Assembly: GCA_963755085.1 (NCBI GenBank)
Contig: CAVWIN010000009.1
Location: 22,992-86,991 of the forward strand
Length of the DNA: 64,000 bases
Source of the DNA: JACVRM01 sp963755085
GTDB taxonomy: Bacteria > Actinomycetota > Thermoleophilia > Gaiellales > Gaiellaceae
Direction of reading: 5' to 3'
Below the pieces are notes generated by a model that made no database searches, was not told where the DNA came from, and saw nothing but the letters and a program-made list of their open reading frames with translations. Of the stretch, positions 8,301 through 17,057 are shown one piece after another (the stretch's first letter is position 1; each line of letters starts with the position of its first letter). The translations under genes and the position numbers were made by a program.

Positions 8301-8981
8301 TTAGGGCGAAGGTGGAGGAGCGTCGCTCCTGAAGCTGCCCACGAGAATGTGGAGGCTGAGCACGAACACCCAGGCCGGGAACGCGAGCTCGAGCCAGTCG
8401 GAGAAGTCAACCGCCACAAGGAGGAGGGCCGCGATGGAGTACCCCGCGACGATCAGCCAGCGCGGGGCGATGCGGGCTCGCAGCATAATCGTCGACGTCG
8501 CGATCGCGAACACGGCGGCCATCCTCATCGCGTAGATGCTGAGGAGGTCCGTGGTCGCATGCCTGGCGACCGGCCAGGCGCTCGAGGCGATGACGCCGCC
8601 GTTCTTCTCTCCCGCGGTTGCCACCAGTCCTGCCGAAACCGCCGCGGCAACGAAGACCATGGCGACGAACAGCAGCCCGCTCCCAAGGAAGACCGTCGCG
8701 AAGAAACGGTCCTCCGCCTCGCCGATCCGGTCGCGGACGACGCCGATGAACCAGAGAAACGCGATCCCGGCAAACGGCACCAGGCTGAGCGCGCGCAGCA
8801 CCGCGTGCCGTCGCGAGCGGTCCGTAAGCCACGCCCCGGCGTCGTGCGGGTCGGACGGGACCGCCCGGTGGACGAGCACGAGAGCGAGAACGAACAACAC
8901 CGAGAACGCAATCCCGGCCAGCGCGGCGGCGCGTGGCGTCCGGATCGCCCGACTGACGACCAGGGTCTCCGACGCGTCCAT
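8301..8981 (-). CDS. Integral membrane protein, paralogue of the gene at 17058-17774
   Basis: About 226 residues with six or so predicted membrane helices. The start is either the ATG at 8981 (GAGGG upstream) or the ATG at 9011. The signature block GVVRDRIGEAEDRFFATVFL followed by GSGLLFVAMVFVAAAV is almost identical in the 17 kb gene, as are LVPFAGIAFLWF and the terminal LAFPAWVFVLSL. The short cytoplasmic loop with R-D-R-x-G-E-x-E-D-R-F-F is charged and conserved between the two copies. Function unknown. The local order (this gene, DUF4239, small MWW protein) mirrors genes spread across 17-28 kb. Confidence 0.75.
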   Translation of the reverse strand: MDASETLVVSRAIRTPRAAALAGIAFSVLFVLALVLVHRAVPSDPHDAGAWLTDRSRRHAVLRALSLVPFAGIAFLWFIGVVRDRIGEAEDRFFATVFLGSGLLFVAMVFVAAAVSAGLVATAGEKNGGVIASSAWPVARHATTDLLSIYAMRMAAVFAIATSTIMLRARIAPRWLIVAGYSIAALLLVAVDFSDWLELAFPAWVFVLSLHILVGSFRSDAPPPSP

Positions 8982-9070
8982 GGCCTGCCCTCGGCGTCGC
9001 GTGTCCCTCATGGCAGGCCCCTACGCCGTCGTCGCCGGGCTCAGGGCCGCACCGTGGCGAGGGTTGCGGC

Positions 9071-9441
9071 TCAAGGTTCGACAGCCGGAGGCCGGTAGCC
9101 CGGGACCTCTCCAGCAATCGGGATGAGGCGCTTGGCGGCGACCTGCTCGCGAAGGAGCGCGAGCATCGTGCGCTGCAGTCCCCGCGCCGCGTCGTCCGTG
9201 TACGTGGGGTGCGCGAGGTTGCGCTGCTCGTAGGGGTCGAGCGTCAGGTCGTAGAGCTCGTACTCGTCGGGCTCGGGCTCCGTGGCGGTCACGGTCTTCC
9301 TCCGGTCGAGACGCTCATCTCCAGGCTGTCCTCGGCGGTGAGCTTTTCCCGACGGAACCCCTGCAGCTCGTCCGACTCGCAGAGCGGCGGGTAACGAAGC
9401 TGGTCGGTCAGGACGACCAGGATGTTGGGCCGCGGCGTCAC
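9071..9441 (-). pseudogene. Sulfatase gene reduced to its two ends by internal deletion
   Basis: On the minus strand a GTG at 9441 begins MTPRPNILVVLTDQLRYPP, the classic N-terminus of type I sulfatases. That frame ends at TGA 9289-9291 after only 50 codons. In another frame, immediately after, comes the normal C-terminal part DEYELYDLTLDPYEQRNLAHP and a basic tail ending at 9071. The middle, with the C-x-P-S-R site that becomes formylglycine and most metal ligands, is absent; intact relatives are around 500 residues. This is therefore a non-functional deletion relic of an actinobacterial sulfatase. Confidence 0.75.
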
Positions 9442-9520
9442 TGCGACACCCTATGTCGCCGCTTCGCACCGCGCCGGAGGCGGACTACTGCAGTCCCGTT
9501 ACGAGATGCGACGAGTGGAA

Positions 9521-10336
9521 ATGGCTGATCGACTGCTCGCAGTAGGCTCTCGGGTCGTGATCGATTGGCTGCACCGCCTACCGTTCGTGTGGCTCGTCGT
9601 CGTAGTGTTCGGCGTGACGTATCTCGTCGCTGCCGCCATCTCGTGGATCGTGCTGAGGCTTGCGGTCGGCGAGCGCGGGCGCGCGTTCAAGGCCGTGTCG
9701 CCTGGCTTGCTGCCCCCGCTGGGGGTGGTCTTCGGGCTAGTCGTAGGTTTCCTCGCAGTCCAAGTCTGGAACGACGTCGGCCAAGCGCAGACAGCGGTCA
9801 ACCGCGAGGCCAGCACATTGCGCTCCGTCGTACTCCTAAGCGAGAGCTTCCCGGGAGCGCCGCAGGGGAAGATGCGCGCGCTCGTGCGGCGACATATCAA
9901 GGACGCTGTCAATGAGGAATGGCCTGCGATGGCCGGAGGGCATGCCACTCTCACGGCCGTCCCGGCCTCGCTCGCCGAGGCGCTCCATCTAGCACTCGTG
10001 CTCAAGCCTCAGTCGGAGGGCCAAAAAGTGGCGCAGACGCAGATGGTCGCCGCGCTCGAAACCGCCCTCGACGCACGGCGGGAGCGCATCATCGTCAGCG
10101 AATCGCGGGTCAACTGGGCCAAGTGGACAGGCGTCGTTCTGCTGGCGGTCCTGACCTTGGTCGCGATCGCCTTCGTTCACAGCGAAAGACGGGCCACGAC
10201 AGCGATCGCGATGGGCATCTTCGCCTCCGCGGTTGCGGTGTGCCTGTTGATGATCGCCTCTCAGGACAGGCCGTTCGCCGGCCCCTTCGCCGTGAAGCCG
10301 GACCCGCTCGTGCAGGTCACCCCAGGGGGACGCTGA
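9521..10336 (+). CDS. DUF4239 (bestrophin-like) membrane protein
   Basis: A 271-residue protein from the ATG at 9521 (the ATG at 9506 is also in frame). Two N-terminal helices (WLVVVVFGVTYLVAAAISWI; LLPPLGVVFGLVVGFLAVQV) precede a cytoplasmic helical segment with WNDVGQAQTAVNREASTLRS. A C-terminal pair of helices (TGVVLLAVLTLVAIAFVHS; GIFASAVAVCLLMIAS) then follows. The Asn/Gln-rich helix after TM2 and the late TM pair are typical of DUF4239, which is distantly related to bestrophin channels. A similar protein is encoded at 24913-25743. Ion transport is possible but unproven. Confidence 0.75.
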   Translation: MADRLLAVGSRVVIDWLHRLPFVWLVVVVFGVTYLVAAAISWIVLRLAVGERGRAFKAVSPGLLPPLGVVFGLVVGFLAVQVWNDVGQAQTAVNREASTLRSVVLLSESFPGAPQGKMRALVRRHIKDAVNEEWPAMAGGHATLTAVPASLAEALHLALVLKPQSEGQKVAQTQMVAALETALDARRERIIVSESRVNWAKWTGVVLLAVLTLVAIAFVHSERRATTAIAMGIFASAVAVCLLMIASQDRPFAGPFAVKPDPLVQVTPGGR

Positions 10337-10382
10337 AGTCGAGCCTCCGAGCCGCGGCAGCGCTCGGTTGCGCGCCGTGCCG

Positions 10383-10553
10383 CTACGTCGACGCCGTCGG
10401 CGTCGGCCGCATGAACGCGCCGAAAATCCACAGGATCGGGAAGAAGATCCCGAAGAAGAACAGCCAGCCGTGCCCGTTCCGAATCGTCATGACGCCGAGC
10501 GTGACCGCCAGGACAATCCAGAGGAGACCGCCGAATCCGATTCCCCACCACAT
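10383..10553 (-). CDS. Small membrane protein, near-identical paralogue at 28024-28200
   Basis: A 56-residue protein starting at the ATG 10553, with AAGGGAGG about 8 nt upstream. It consists of two hydrophobic helices (IGFGGLLWIVLAVTLGVMTI and GWLFFFGIFFPILWIFGAFM) joined by the polar turn RNGHG, ending in a short Pro/Thr tail. The copy at 28 kb is identical over most of this core and also very similar at DNA level. Phospholipase_D_N or PLDc_N-type small membrane proteins look similar, but I cannot assign one. Function unknown. Confidence 0.7.
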   Translation of the reverse strand: MWWGIGFGGLLWIVLAVTLGVMTIRNGHGWLFFFGIFFPILWIFGAFMRPTPTAST

Positions 10554-10753
10554 GATGGACCTCCCTTGTGTTGACCCGCACCATTGTCGGTGGGATCGAG
10601 TCGTCCTCCTCATCCGATGCGGGTGAACGAGGGGTTCGTGGAATCCGGGGACGGCGACGACGGCCCGCTACCTCGCGCCCGCCGCGGGTGCGTCCACCAC
10701 CCGCCGGAGAGGGCTCTCTTATCGGACATCGGCGGCCACGCCGCCGTTGTCGA

Positions 10754-11500
10754 TCAGGGCGTAGGTCCGGGCAGCGCGGAAATCTTGTTCTCGATCGCTG
10801 CGAGGCGCTTCAGCTGCGCGCTGAGGAGAGCCTCGAGCTGCTTCTGGGTCTTCTGTACAGCGGCGATCTGCGACCGGAGCGTCGAGGCCGCTTCCTTCGC
10901 CTGGGTGGACGCCTCAGCGATCGTCGAGCGCAGCGTCGCCCTCCCCTCCTTCGCCTGCGCCGACGCGGCATCGAGGCCCGACCGCAACGACGCGGACGCC
11001 TTCGCTGCTTGAGCCGACGCGGTGTCGGCGCGCGCGAGGAGTTCAGTCATGGTGTCCTGCGTCGCGACGAGGGCCTTCTCCGTCGAGGTCAGCTGGGCCT
11101 GCATGTCCGTCATCTGACCCTCGAGCGAGGCCATCTGATCCTGCATGCCGGCGAACTTGCCCTGCAGCTCGGCGCGGGCGGCGTCGATCTTCACGGGCAG
11201 GTTCTCGTGCCGCTGGCGCTCGGCGACGACGTTGACCAGCGCCTGCGTCGCCTTTGCCACCTTCAGCTGCTGCCGCGAGTGCTGGGCGTCGGCTTCGAGC
11301 CCGGAGACGGCATAGAGGGTCAGCCCTCCGATCAGGAGAATGGCGGCAAGCGAGCCCGCGACGAGCACGAGCGCCCAGCCGGGAATGCCGGTGAAATCGA
11401 ACCCCGCGGTCGTGCGCTTCTGCTCTTGCCCCGCTCCGGAGCGTCCATTTGCCAAGCGTCCGGCCGTGGTGGCCTCTGTGGGGGTAGACGAGCCGGGCAT
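10754..11500 (-). CDS. Membrane-anchored coiled-coil protein
   Basis: A 248-residue protein from ATG 11500, with GAAGGAG upstream; a longer frame exists but lacks an SD. A polar N-terminus (about 1-40) is followed by one membrane helix (ALVLVAGSLAAILLIGGLTL) and then about 180 residues of almost uninterrupted coiled coil rich in Ala, Gln and Glu (MTDMQAQLTSTEKALVATQD; repeated SAQAKE/STQAKE blocks). The topology suggests a periplasm-facing or cytoplasmic rod. It is controlled by promoter site A 37 nt upstream of the start. A structural or envelope role is inferred; no family was recognised. Confidence 0.75.
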   Translation of the reverse strand: MPGSSTPTEATTAGRLANGRSGAGQEQKRTTAGFDFTGIPGWALVLVAGSLAAILLIGGLTLYAVSGLEADAQHSRQQLKVAKATQALVNVVAERQRHENLPVKIDAARAELQGKFAGMQDQMASLEGQMTDMQAQLTSTEKALVATQDTMTELLARADTASAQAAKASASLRSGLDAASAQAKEGRATLRSTIAEASTQAKEAASTLRSQIAAVQKTQKQLEALLSAQLKRLAAIENKISALPGPTP

Positions 11501-11543
11501 AGCCGCTCCTTCAAGTCGGATCCTGCGATTCGCTTCCTCGACC

Positions 11544-11601
11544 ACTCTGCGTCAACGCGGCTCGGACCGAGAGCCGGTGCCGCCGGTTCACCCGGGTGAT
11601 T
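11544..11601 (-). promoter_or_regulatory. Palindromic promoter site A (coiled-coil gene)
   Basis: The palindrome GTTCACCCGGGTGATT lies at 11586-11601. Reading toward the gene on the minus strand, the hexamer CAGAGT (11544-11549) lies exactly 36 bp on, at the place of a -10 box. The predicted leader is about 37 nt and includes a good SD. Confidence 0.75.
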
Positions 11602-11613
11602 TCCGAAGGGCGG

Positions 11614-12804
11614 CTAGCGGCCGGCCGCCGCCAGGCGATCTGGCAGCGGCGAGGGTTCCGGCTCCGCGCGCGCGGCCGCCTCCTTCGCAGCCTTGAGCTC
11701 CGCGTTGATGTGGATCGCCGCCGAGGTGAGCGGCGCGGCCAGGATGAGACCGACCATCCCGAAGATCGCCCCGAACCCCGTCGTCACGAGCAGCACCACG
11801 AGCGGGTTGAGGTCGAGCGTCGCGCCGAACGCGATCGGCTCGAAGATGTTCTGCAGCAGCCCGTTCGCGAGGAGAACGACCACCAGCATGATCAGCGCGT
11901 CCGTCGTCCCCTGCGACGAAAGGGTCATGAGGACTGCGAATGCGCCGGAGACGACCGCGCCGATGTACGGCACGTAGGCCGTCGCGAAGACGACGACCGC
12001 GATCGTGCCGGCCAGCGGGACGCCGAGGAGCCAGGCGGCGAGGCCGACGATCACTGCGTTGAAGGCGGCGACGTACGTCACGCCGAGGAAATACTTGCGA
12101 AGCGAGACCATGACGTTACGCGTGATCGTGGTCGCGACCGACTGCGGCACGCCCATGTGCCGGTCGAGGAAGCGGCGCACCGTGGGCCCGTCCTTGAGCA
12201 GGAAGAACGTGCTGAAGGCGGTGAACATGAAGAAGAACACCAACGACGAGGCAGTGGCGAGTCCGCTACCAAGGCCCTCGAGGAAGGTCGCCCCGAGGCT
12301 CGCTGACCCGCTTTTCACGCTCTCGGTCGCCCCCGAGGTACCGCCGGCTCCTGTGTCGTTGACCCAGCCCTCGATCGTGTTGACGGCGCTCGACAGCGCG
12401 GCCTTGATCTCGTCGGACTGCTCGGACAGGCCTCCGAGGACGAGCAGGGCGATGAAGACCGCGATCGCGAGCAGCCCGAGCAGCACGATCGCGGCGCCGG
12501 CGGCGCGGGGAATCCGATGGGCCTGCAGCCTCGTCATCAGCGGTCCCGCGACGGTCGCCAGGATCCCGCCGACGACGAGCGGGCCCACGATCACGGCGGT
12601 CAGACCCAGGATCACGACGACGCAAGCGAGCACGAGAAGGATGCCGACCAGGAACCAGGCCAGCAGTCCCAGGTCGCGCAACCAGGCCGGAGCTGCGAAC
12701 ACGCGCGAGAGTGCCTTCACGTCGATCGCGGCTGCGGACAACGCTTCCTGGGCGCCGGTCGGCGCATCGGCAGTCGCTTCTGCGTCGGGCAGCGTGGTGG
12801 TCAT
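11614..12804 (-). CDS. AI-2E family transporter (PerM/YdiK-like)
   Basis: A 396-residue polytopic membrane protein. It has the family layout: an N-terminal cluster of helices (LAWFLVGILLVLACVVVILG; AVIVGPLVVGGILATVAGPL), a soluble helical stretch (about 130-190), and a C-terminal core with YVPYIGAVVSGAFAVLMTL, NGLLQNIFEPIAFGATLDLN and FGAIFGMVGLILAAPLTSA. The family includes AI-2 exporters and Na/H antiporter-like proteins; the substrate here is unknown. Its start overlaps the upstream BrkB gene by 4 bp, so it is the third gene of the site-B operon. Confidence 0.85.
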   Translation of the reverse strand: MTTTLPDAEATADAPTGAQEALSAAAIDVKALSRVFAAPAWLRDLGLLAWFLVGILLVLACVVVILGLTAVIVGPLVVGGILATVAGPLMTRLQAHRIPRAAGAAIVLLGLLAIAVFIALLVLGGLSEQSDEIKAALSSAVNTIEGWVNDTGAGGTSGATESVKSGSASLGATFLEGLGSGLATASSLVFFFMFTAFSTFFLLKDGPTVRRFLDRHMGVPQSVATTITRNVMVSLRKYFLGVTYVAAFNAVIVGLAAWLLGVPLAGTIAVVVFATAYVPYIGAVVSGAFAVLMTLSSQGTTDALIMLVVVLLANGLLQNIFEPIAFGATLDLNPLVVLLVTTGFGAIFGMVGLILAAPLTSAAIHINAELKAAKEAAARAEPEPSPLPDRLAAAGR

Positions 12805-13811
12805 GATCGGACCCTCCTCCCGGGGTCAGGGGTCAGCGGAATGAGGTCTTGGCGCCCGGACCCGTGGTCGTCGGACGCCCCCGCCGTCGCAGCGGCAGCA
12901 GGGGCGTCCGGGTTGTGGCGGAGGCGCTCTTCGTGGAGCGCGCTGTTCAGGATGGGGGCGGTCACGACGATCCGCCCCGCGCAGTACATGAAGAAGAGGA
13001 TGGTGGCGACGATGCCGAGCACGCCGTAGAGCGACGTCGACTTGTCGAGCTTCGGCCCGAGCCAGTAGACGATGAGCGCGTTGCCGGCGAGGAAGGCGAT
13101 GGCCACCAAAAGCGACCCGGGTAGCAGCGAGGTCCACGAGGCGCGCCCGTGCGGAAGGTGCAGCGAGACGACGAGCCAGAGTGCTGTCAGGGGCACGAAG
13201 GTCAGCACCGCGACGAGCACCTGGTCGAGCGTCGTCTGGTCGCGGAACCACCACGTCAGCGAGATCGCGGCGACGAAGGCACACAGGCCGCCCGAGAAGA
13301 CGAGCGAGCCGACGAGTGGCCGGGTCGGCCGTGGCGGCTCGCGCCAGATCAGCGCGTGGATCAGCTCCATCGATTTCGCGCCGGCGTAGCCCTCGTACAA
13401 GAGCAGCGGTACACCGGTCAGGAGCAGCCACCACGAGTTCGAGTCCGCTGCGCGGGCGATATCGCCAATTGCGTCGACGAACGCTGCGGGCAGGCCGCCG
13501 CTGGCGACAGCTTCCTCGGTGCTGTCCGCATTGCCGAGCCCGAGCGCGCCGCCGACGACGAGGCCGAACGGCAGGAGCCAGAGGAACAGCCGGTAGGCGA
13601 CACCCCCTGCCAGGACGCTCGCCGCGACCCCGCGGTTGCGATCGAAGGCACGAAAGGGAACGGCGACCGACACGTGTCGCTCGCCCGCGTCTCTCGCCCG
13701 CTCGGTGCCGTGCACAAGACCGAGCCGCGCCCGGTCGACGAGCCCTTCGGTCGCGCCCGGTGCGGGGTCGCCGTTGGACGTGCTGCCCTGCGATTCGGCG
13801 GGAGCTGCCAT
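12801..13811 (-). CDS. YihY/BrkB family inner-membrane protein
   Basis: A 336-residue protein with a polar N-terminus (about 1-55) and six membrane helices. The family core is visible as GGVAYRLFLWLLPFGLVVGG, TGVPLLLYEGYAGAKSMELI and the terminal YGVLGIVATILFFMYCAGRI followed by a segment at the membrane exit. Formerly called ribonuclease BN, YihY proteins are membrane proteins of uncertain role. The gene overlaps the AI-2E transporter gene and lies 23 bp after the amidotransferase gene, so the three probably form one operon. Confidence 0.85.
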   Translation of the reverse strand: MAAPAESQGSTSNGDPAPGATEGLVDRARLGLVHGTERARDAGERHVSVAVPFRAFDRNRGVAASVLAGGVAYRLFLWLLPFGLVVGGALGLGNADSTEEAVASGGLPAAFVDAIGDIARAADSNSWWLLLTGVPLLLYEGYAGAKSMELIHALIWREPPRPTRPLVGSLVFSGGLCAFVAAISLTWWFRDQTTLDQVLVAVLTFVPLTALWLVVSLHLPHGRASWTSLLPGSLLVAIAFLAGNALIVYWLGPKLDKSTSLYGVLGIVATILFFMYCAGRIVVTAPILNSALHEERLRHNPDAPAAAATAGASDDHGSGRQDLIPLTPDPGRRVRS

Positions 13812-13834
13812 CGATCCTCCTGGGTCGAATCCCC

Positions 13835-14716
13835 CTAGCCTCGAGCGCCCGCTGCCACCCGCTTGCGCTTCGGTGCCCTGCGTGTCGCCGGCGGGACAGG
13901 CGTGAAGGGACGCAGGACGTCCGGGCCGTCCTGGACGATCCCGTAGCTCGACTCGGGCACCATGTTCCAGACACCGGCCACGTCGCCCAGCGGCTCGGAC
14001 GCGATGATCCGCGCCTCGTCGCCCAGCCGCCGGAGAAGCTCGTTCTCCGGGTGCATGCGCCTGAGCTCCGGGATCGGCGAGCTGAAGAACAGGGTGCGCG
14101 CAGCGCCGTCGCTCGAGTAGCGGAACGCCCAGAGGCGCTCGCCGTCCGAGATGGCCACGCTCATCTGGATCGGATACTCGACGCCGTGCTTGTGGCCGGT
14201 GGCCTCGACGAAGCCGATGGCGCGCTCCATCGCCGGCACCGGATCGTCCTCGAGCCCGTAGGTGAACGCGAGGTAGAAGAGCACCTCCGTGTCGGCCGAG
14301 CCCTCGATCGACGGGTACAGGGACGGGTCGATCTCGAGCACGAGGTCGCGCTTGACGTCGTGGAAGCCGCCGATGAAGCCGTTGTGCATGAAGAGCCAGT
14401 TCTCGTGGCGGAAGGGATGGCAGTTCGTCTGCTGCACCGGGCTGCCGATCGCCGCGCGAATGTGCGCCAGGACGAGCTCCGACTTGATGTGGGGCGAGAT
14501 CTCACGCAGGTTGGCGTCGTTCCAGGCCGGCTCGATGCTCCGGAACACGGCGGCCGAGCCGTCGGCGTCGTACCAGCCGACCCCGAACCCGTCACCGTTC
14601 GTCGCCTCGGCGCCGAAGCGCGAGTGCAGGCTCTGGTCGATGAGCGAATAGTCGCCCGTGTACAGCAGCTCGTGGAGCGTCAGCGGCATTCCTGAATATG
14701 CAAGCCAGCGGCACAT
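13835..14716 (-). CDS. Class II glutamine amidotransferase (EgtC/YafJ-like)
   Basis: A 293-residue enzyme. The start at ATG 14716 is fixed by chemistry: class II amidotransferases need Cys2 exposed as the N-terminal nucleophile, and this start gives MCRWLAYSG with a GAGAGGAG SD. Further family landmarks are NGDGFGVGWY (about 40-50), a RAAIGSPVQQTNCHPFRHEN segment that binds glutamine, and FMHNGFIGGF. No synthetase domain is attached, so it resembles YafJ or EgtC-type hydrolases that release ammonia or cleave a gamma-glutamyl bond. It heads the site-B operon with BrkB and AI-2E genes. Confidence 0.85.
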   Translation of the reverse strand: MCRWLAYSGMPLTLHELLYTGDYSLIDQSLHSRFGAEATNGDGFGVGWYDADGSAAVFRSIEPAWNDANLREISPHIKSELVLAHIRAAIGSPVQQTNCHPFRHENWLFMHNGFIGGFHDVKRDLVLEIDPSLYPSIEGSADTEVLFYLAFTYGLEDDPVPAMERAIGFVEATGHKHGVEYPIQMSVAISDGERLWAFRYSSDGAARTLFFSSPIPELRRMHPENELLRRLGDEARIIASEPLGDVAGVWNMVPESSYGIVQDGPDVLRPFTPVPPATRRAPKRKRVAAGARG

Positions 14717-14771
14717 ATCTCTCCTCTCGGCCGCGGCGCGGCCAGGTGTGTCATTGCGAGGTTCTGTCGCC

Positions 14772-14829
14772 AGCATGCAACCCCGCTCGACGCGCTGGAG
14801 CCGCGTCATCCCCGTTCACCCAGGTGAAT
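14772..14829 (-). promoter_or_regulatory. Palindromic promoter site B (amidotransferase operon)
   Basis: GTTCACCCAGGTGAAT lies at 14814-14829. The hexamer CATGCT (14772-14777) lies 36 bp on toward the gene, within a TGCATGCTGGC block shared with site C. The predicted leader is about 49 nt, with an SD before ATG 14716. Confidence 0.75.
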
Positions 14830-14850
14830 GCGACCCGCCTCCCAGGGCGG

Positions 14851-15591
14851 CTAGCGAGCGTCGAACTCGCGGAAGAACGCGGGCATGCCGCGGACCATCG
14901 ACCGCAGGCTGCGCCGCTGCCCGACGCTCAACCCGACCAGAATGGCGGGCACGACGATGCCGTAGGCCAGCAGTGCTGCGACCTCACCCAGCACGCGGCT
15001 TCCGGGGACGGGATTGCGCTTCAGACGCAGCACCGACGCGTCCACGCTGTTGCTGACACCGTTCATCCACGTCATCACCCGGGCGACCAGATCGATGTCC
15101 GACTGCTCCTGCGCGCTGAAGTGCTTCCGGAAGTTCGCGTCGATCTCGGGCGGAACCTCGGTGAAGTCGCCGGCCGCGGCGGCGTGAGCCCACGCGACGG
15201 CCGCCCAGGTCCGCGCGTCGAAGGCTTCGGCATCCATGCCCTCGAGCGCGGCCAGGTCGGCCTCGGGCAGGCCGACGGCCAGCGCCCACTCCCGATGGGC
15301 GTAGCTGCAGTGGCGGCATGAGTTCGCGCCGGCGACCGCGACCATGATCTCTTCGCGAAAGGCGGGATCGAGGCGGTGCTTCAACCAGATCGCGCCGATG
15401 TCGGACCGGCGCCGGATGAGCATGGCCGTGTCGGTGGGCCGGCCCTTGCCGACGATCGGCTTGTGCCGGACGGGAGCGGCGACCGGAAGGAGCGCGGTTC
15501 CGGGAGGAAGCTGCGTCACGGCCGCGGCAGCCTTGTCCGCGACCTGCTGCACGGTGCGAGCCTGCTGCTGGGTGTCGATCTGGGGCTCCAT
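14851..15591 (-). CDS. AhpD-like / carboxymuconolactone decarboxylase-family protein
   Basis: A 246-residue protein from ATG 15591. The helical CMD fold carries the peroxidatic motif C92-R-H-C95-S-Y-A-H99, the C-x-x-C-x-x-x-H arrangement of alkylhydroperoxidase AhpD, preceded by FREEIMVAVAGANS. The C-terminus adds a hydrophobic segment (EVAALLAYGIVVPAILVGLS), so it may be membrane associated. Probable role: thiol-based peroxide or disulfide chemistry. The start codon has no SD and coincides with the predicted transcription start of site C, suggesting a leaderless mRNA. Confidence 0.8.
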   Translation of the reverse strand: MEPQIDTQQQARTVQQVADKAAAAVTQLPPGTALLPVAAPVRHKPIVGKGRPTDTAMLIRRRSDIGAIWLKHRLDPAFREEIMVAVAGANSCRHCSYAHREWALAVGLPEADLAALEGMDAEAFDARTWAAVAWAHAAAAGDFTEVPPEIDANFRKHFSAQEQSDIDLVARVMTWMNGVSNSVDASVLRLKRNPVPGSRVLGEVAALLAYGIVVPAILVGLSVGQRRSLRSMVRGMPAFFREFDAR

Positions 15592-15597
15592 AGGGCC

Positions 15598-15655
15598 AGC
15601 ATGCACCCCGTCATTGCACGGTCGGGCAACGTGAACGCCGTTCACCCGGGTGAAC
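15598..15655 (-). promoter_or_regulatory. Palindromic promoter site C (AhpD-like gene)
   Basis: The perfect 16-bp palindrome GTTCACCCGGGTGAAC lies at 15640-15655, with hexamer CATGCT (15598-15603) 36 bp on. The start codon lies 48 bp from the palindrome, at the predicted +1, and lacks an SD. Confidence 0.8.
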
Positions 15656-15668
15656 GCAACCCGCCGAT

Positions 15669-16991
15669 TCAGGCGGCCGGGCGGGCCTCGGGAGCAGTCT
15701 CGACGACCGCCGACGGGCGCCGCCACCGGTGCGGGGCCGCGGGGACGCTCTCCATTGCGGGCTCCGCACCGGCCGGATGCGAGGAGAACCAGGAGGCGTA
15801 GCGGTTGGCCAGCGGCGCCGCCGTCAGCCCGTGGAGCAGCACCGACAGGCCCACGGTGACGTACGTCGTGAGCACGATCGTCGAGGTGTGCGGAAGGTCG
15901 GATTCCTGCACGACGATCGCCGCGAAGACGATGGAGGCGAGACCGCGCGGGCCGAACCAGCCCAGGAACGCGACCGTCGGTCGCCGCGCGCCCGTGCCCA
16001 GCATCGCCAGGGCAACCGGCAGCATGCGGACGATCGTCAGGCTGAGGACCGCATAGAGGGCGATGCTCCAGCTGAGCTCGCCGAGCGCGGGCCCGAGCAG
16101 TACGGCCCCGAAGACGAGGAAGGTGACGCCGTCGAGCACCTCGCCGACCTCGTCGGAGAAGAGCATCGCTTCACCGTTCCCTTCACCGTCCTCCTCCGAC
16201 CGGCGCCGCATGACACCGAACGTCATCCCGGCGACGAACGCGGCGATGAAGCCGGAGCCGCCGAGCGGCGCGGCGATCCCGTAGGCGAGCGCCGCGCCCG
16301 CGACCGGCATGATCTGCAGCCAGGCCTTCTCGATCGTCCCGCGCTTGCTCGCCCAGCTGAGCGCCTTCGCGGCGATCGCGCCGGCGATGACGCCCCCGAC
16401 GATGCCGTACCCGATCTCCTCGAAGACCAGGTGCACGGCGTGCGACGCGCTCATCTCGCCGGAATCGGTCTCGGCGACCGCCAGCACGATGTAGAGCAGG
16501 GGCACGCAGATCCCGTCATTGAGGCCGCTCTCGACGTTCAGGCCCTGCCGGATCCGTGACGGGAGCCGCGGCTCCGTGACCACGGCCTGGCCGAGCGCCG
16601 CGTCGGTCGGCGCCAGCACGACGGCGATGACGAGCGCCTCGGCGGTCGAGAGCGCGCCGAACAGCCACGCCGCGACGATCGCGCCCAGCGCGATCGTCAG
16701 CGGCAGCCCGATGCCAAGCAGGCGCGCGGGCACGGCGTACTCCCGCCGGAGGGTCCTCATGTCGATGCGCGCCGCGTCGGCAAACAGGACAACGGTCAGG
16801 GTCGCCTCGGCGAGGAGCTTCACCGCCTCCCCCGTGGAGGACGGGTCGACCAGATCGAGCGCCTTGGCGCCGAACAGGAGCCCGACGCCCGTGAAGATCA
16901 TGGCCAGCGTGACCGGGGTGCCCTGCACTCGGCGCGAGACGACGGCGAAGCCGATCAGCGCGGCCGCGACGACGGCAAGGGCCCATTCCAT
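15669..16991 (-). CDS. Cation:proton antiporter (CPA1/NhaP-type)
   Basis: A 440-residue protein with about 12-13 membrane helices. Family features include the N-terminal GVGLLFGAKALDLVDPSST and LKLLAEATLTVVLFADAARI (helix with the conserved FADA), then VVLAPTDAALGQAVV (the unwound TM4 region) and NVESGLNDGICVPLLYIVLA, in which the E-S-G-L-N-D motif holds the ion-binding Asp pair. It ends in a short cytoplasmic tail rather than a regulatory domain. It exchanges Na or K for protons at the membrane. It is apparently leaderless from site D. Confidence 0.9.
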   Translation of the reverse strand: MEWALAVVAAALIGFAVVSRRVQGTPVTLAMIFTGVGLLFGAKALDLVDPSSTGEAVKLLAEATLTVVLFADAARIDMRTLRREYAVPARLLGIGLPLTIALGAIVAAWLFGALSTAEALVIAVVLAPTDAALGQAVVTEPRLPSRIRQGLNVESGLNDGICVPLLYIVLAVAETDSGEMSASHAVHLVFEEIGYGIVGGVIAGAIAAKALSWASKRGTIEKAWLQIMPVAGAALAYGIAAPLGGSGFIAAFVAGMTFGVMRRRSEEDGEGNGEAMLFSDEVGEVLDGVTFLVFGAVLLGPALGELSWSIALYAVLSLTIVRMLPVALAMLGTGARRPTVAFLGWFGPRGLASIVFAAIVVQESDLPHTSTIVLTTYVTVGLSVLLHGLTAAPLANRYASWFSSHPAGAEPAMESVPAAPHRWRRPSAVVETAPEARPAA

Positions 16992-16998
16992 GCGATCG

Positions 16999-17056
16999 AG
17001 CCTACGACCGGGCTGAGAGTGCCGCCGCGACAGGCGGCCGGCTCACCCGGGTGAAC
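16999..17056 (-). promoter_or_regulatory. Palindromic promoter site D (antiporter gene)
   Basis: GCTCACCCGGGTGAAC lies at 17041-17056. The hexamer TAGGCT (16999-17004) lies 36 bp on. The start codon is 49 bp from the palindrome, at the predicted +1/+2, and has no SD. Confidence 0.8.
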
Positions 17057-17057
17057 G

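Noticed and set aside
10613..10628. Half-site GGGTGAAC about 60 bp upstream of the 10.5 kb small membrane gene
   Set aside because: The other arm does not match, and the hexamer 36 bp on reads GGTCAA, which does not fit. I did not count it as a promoter site.
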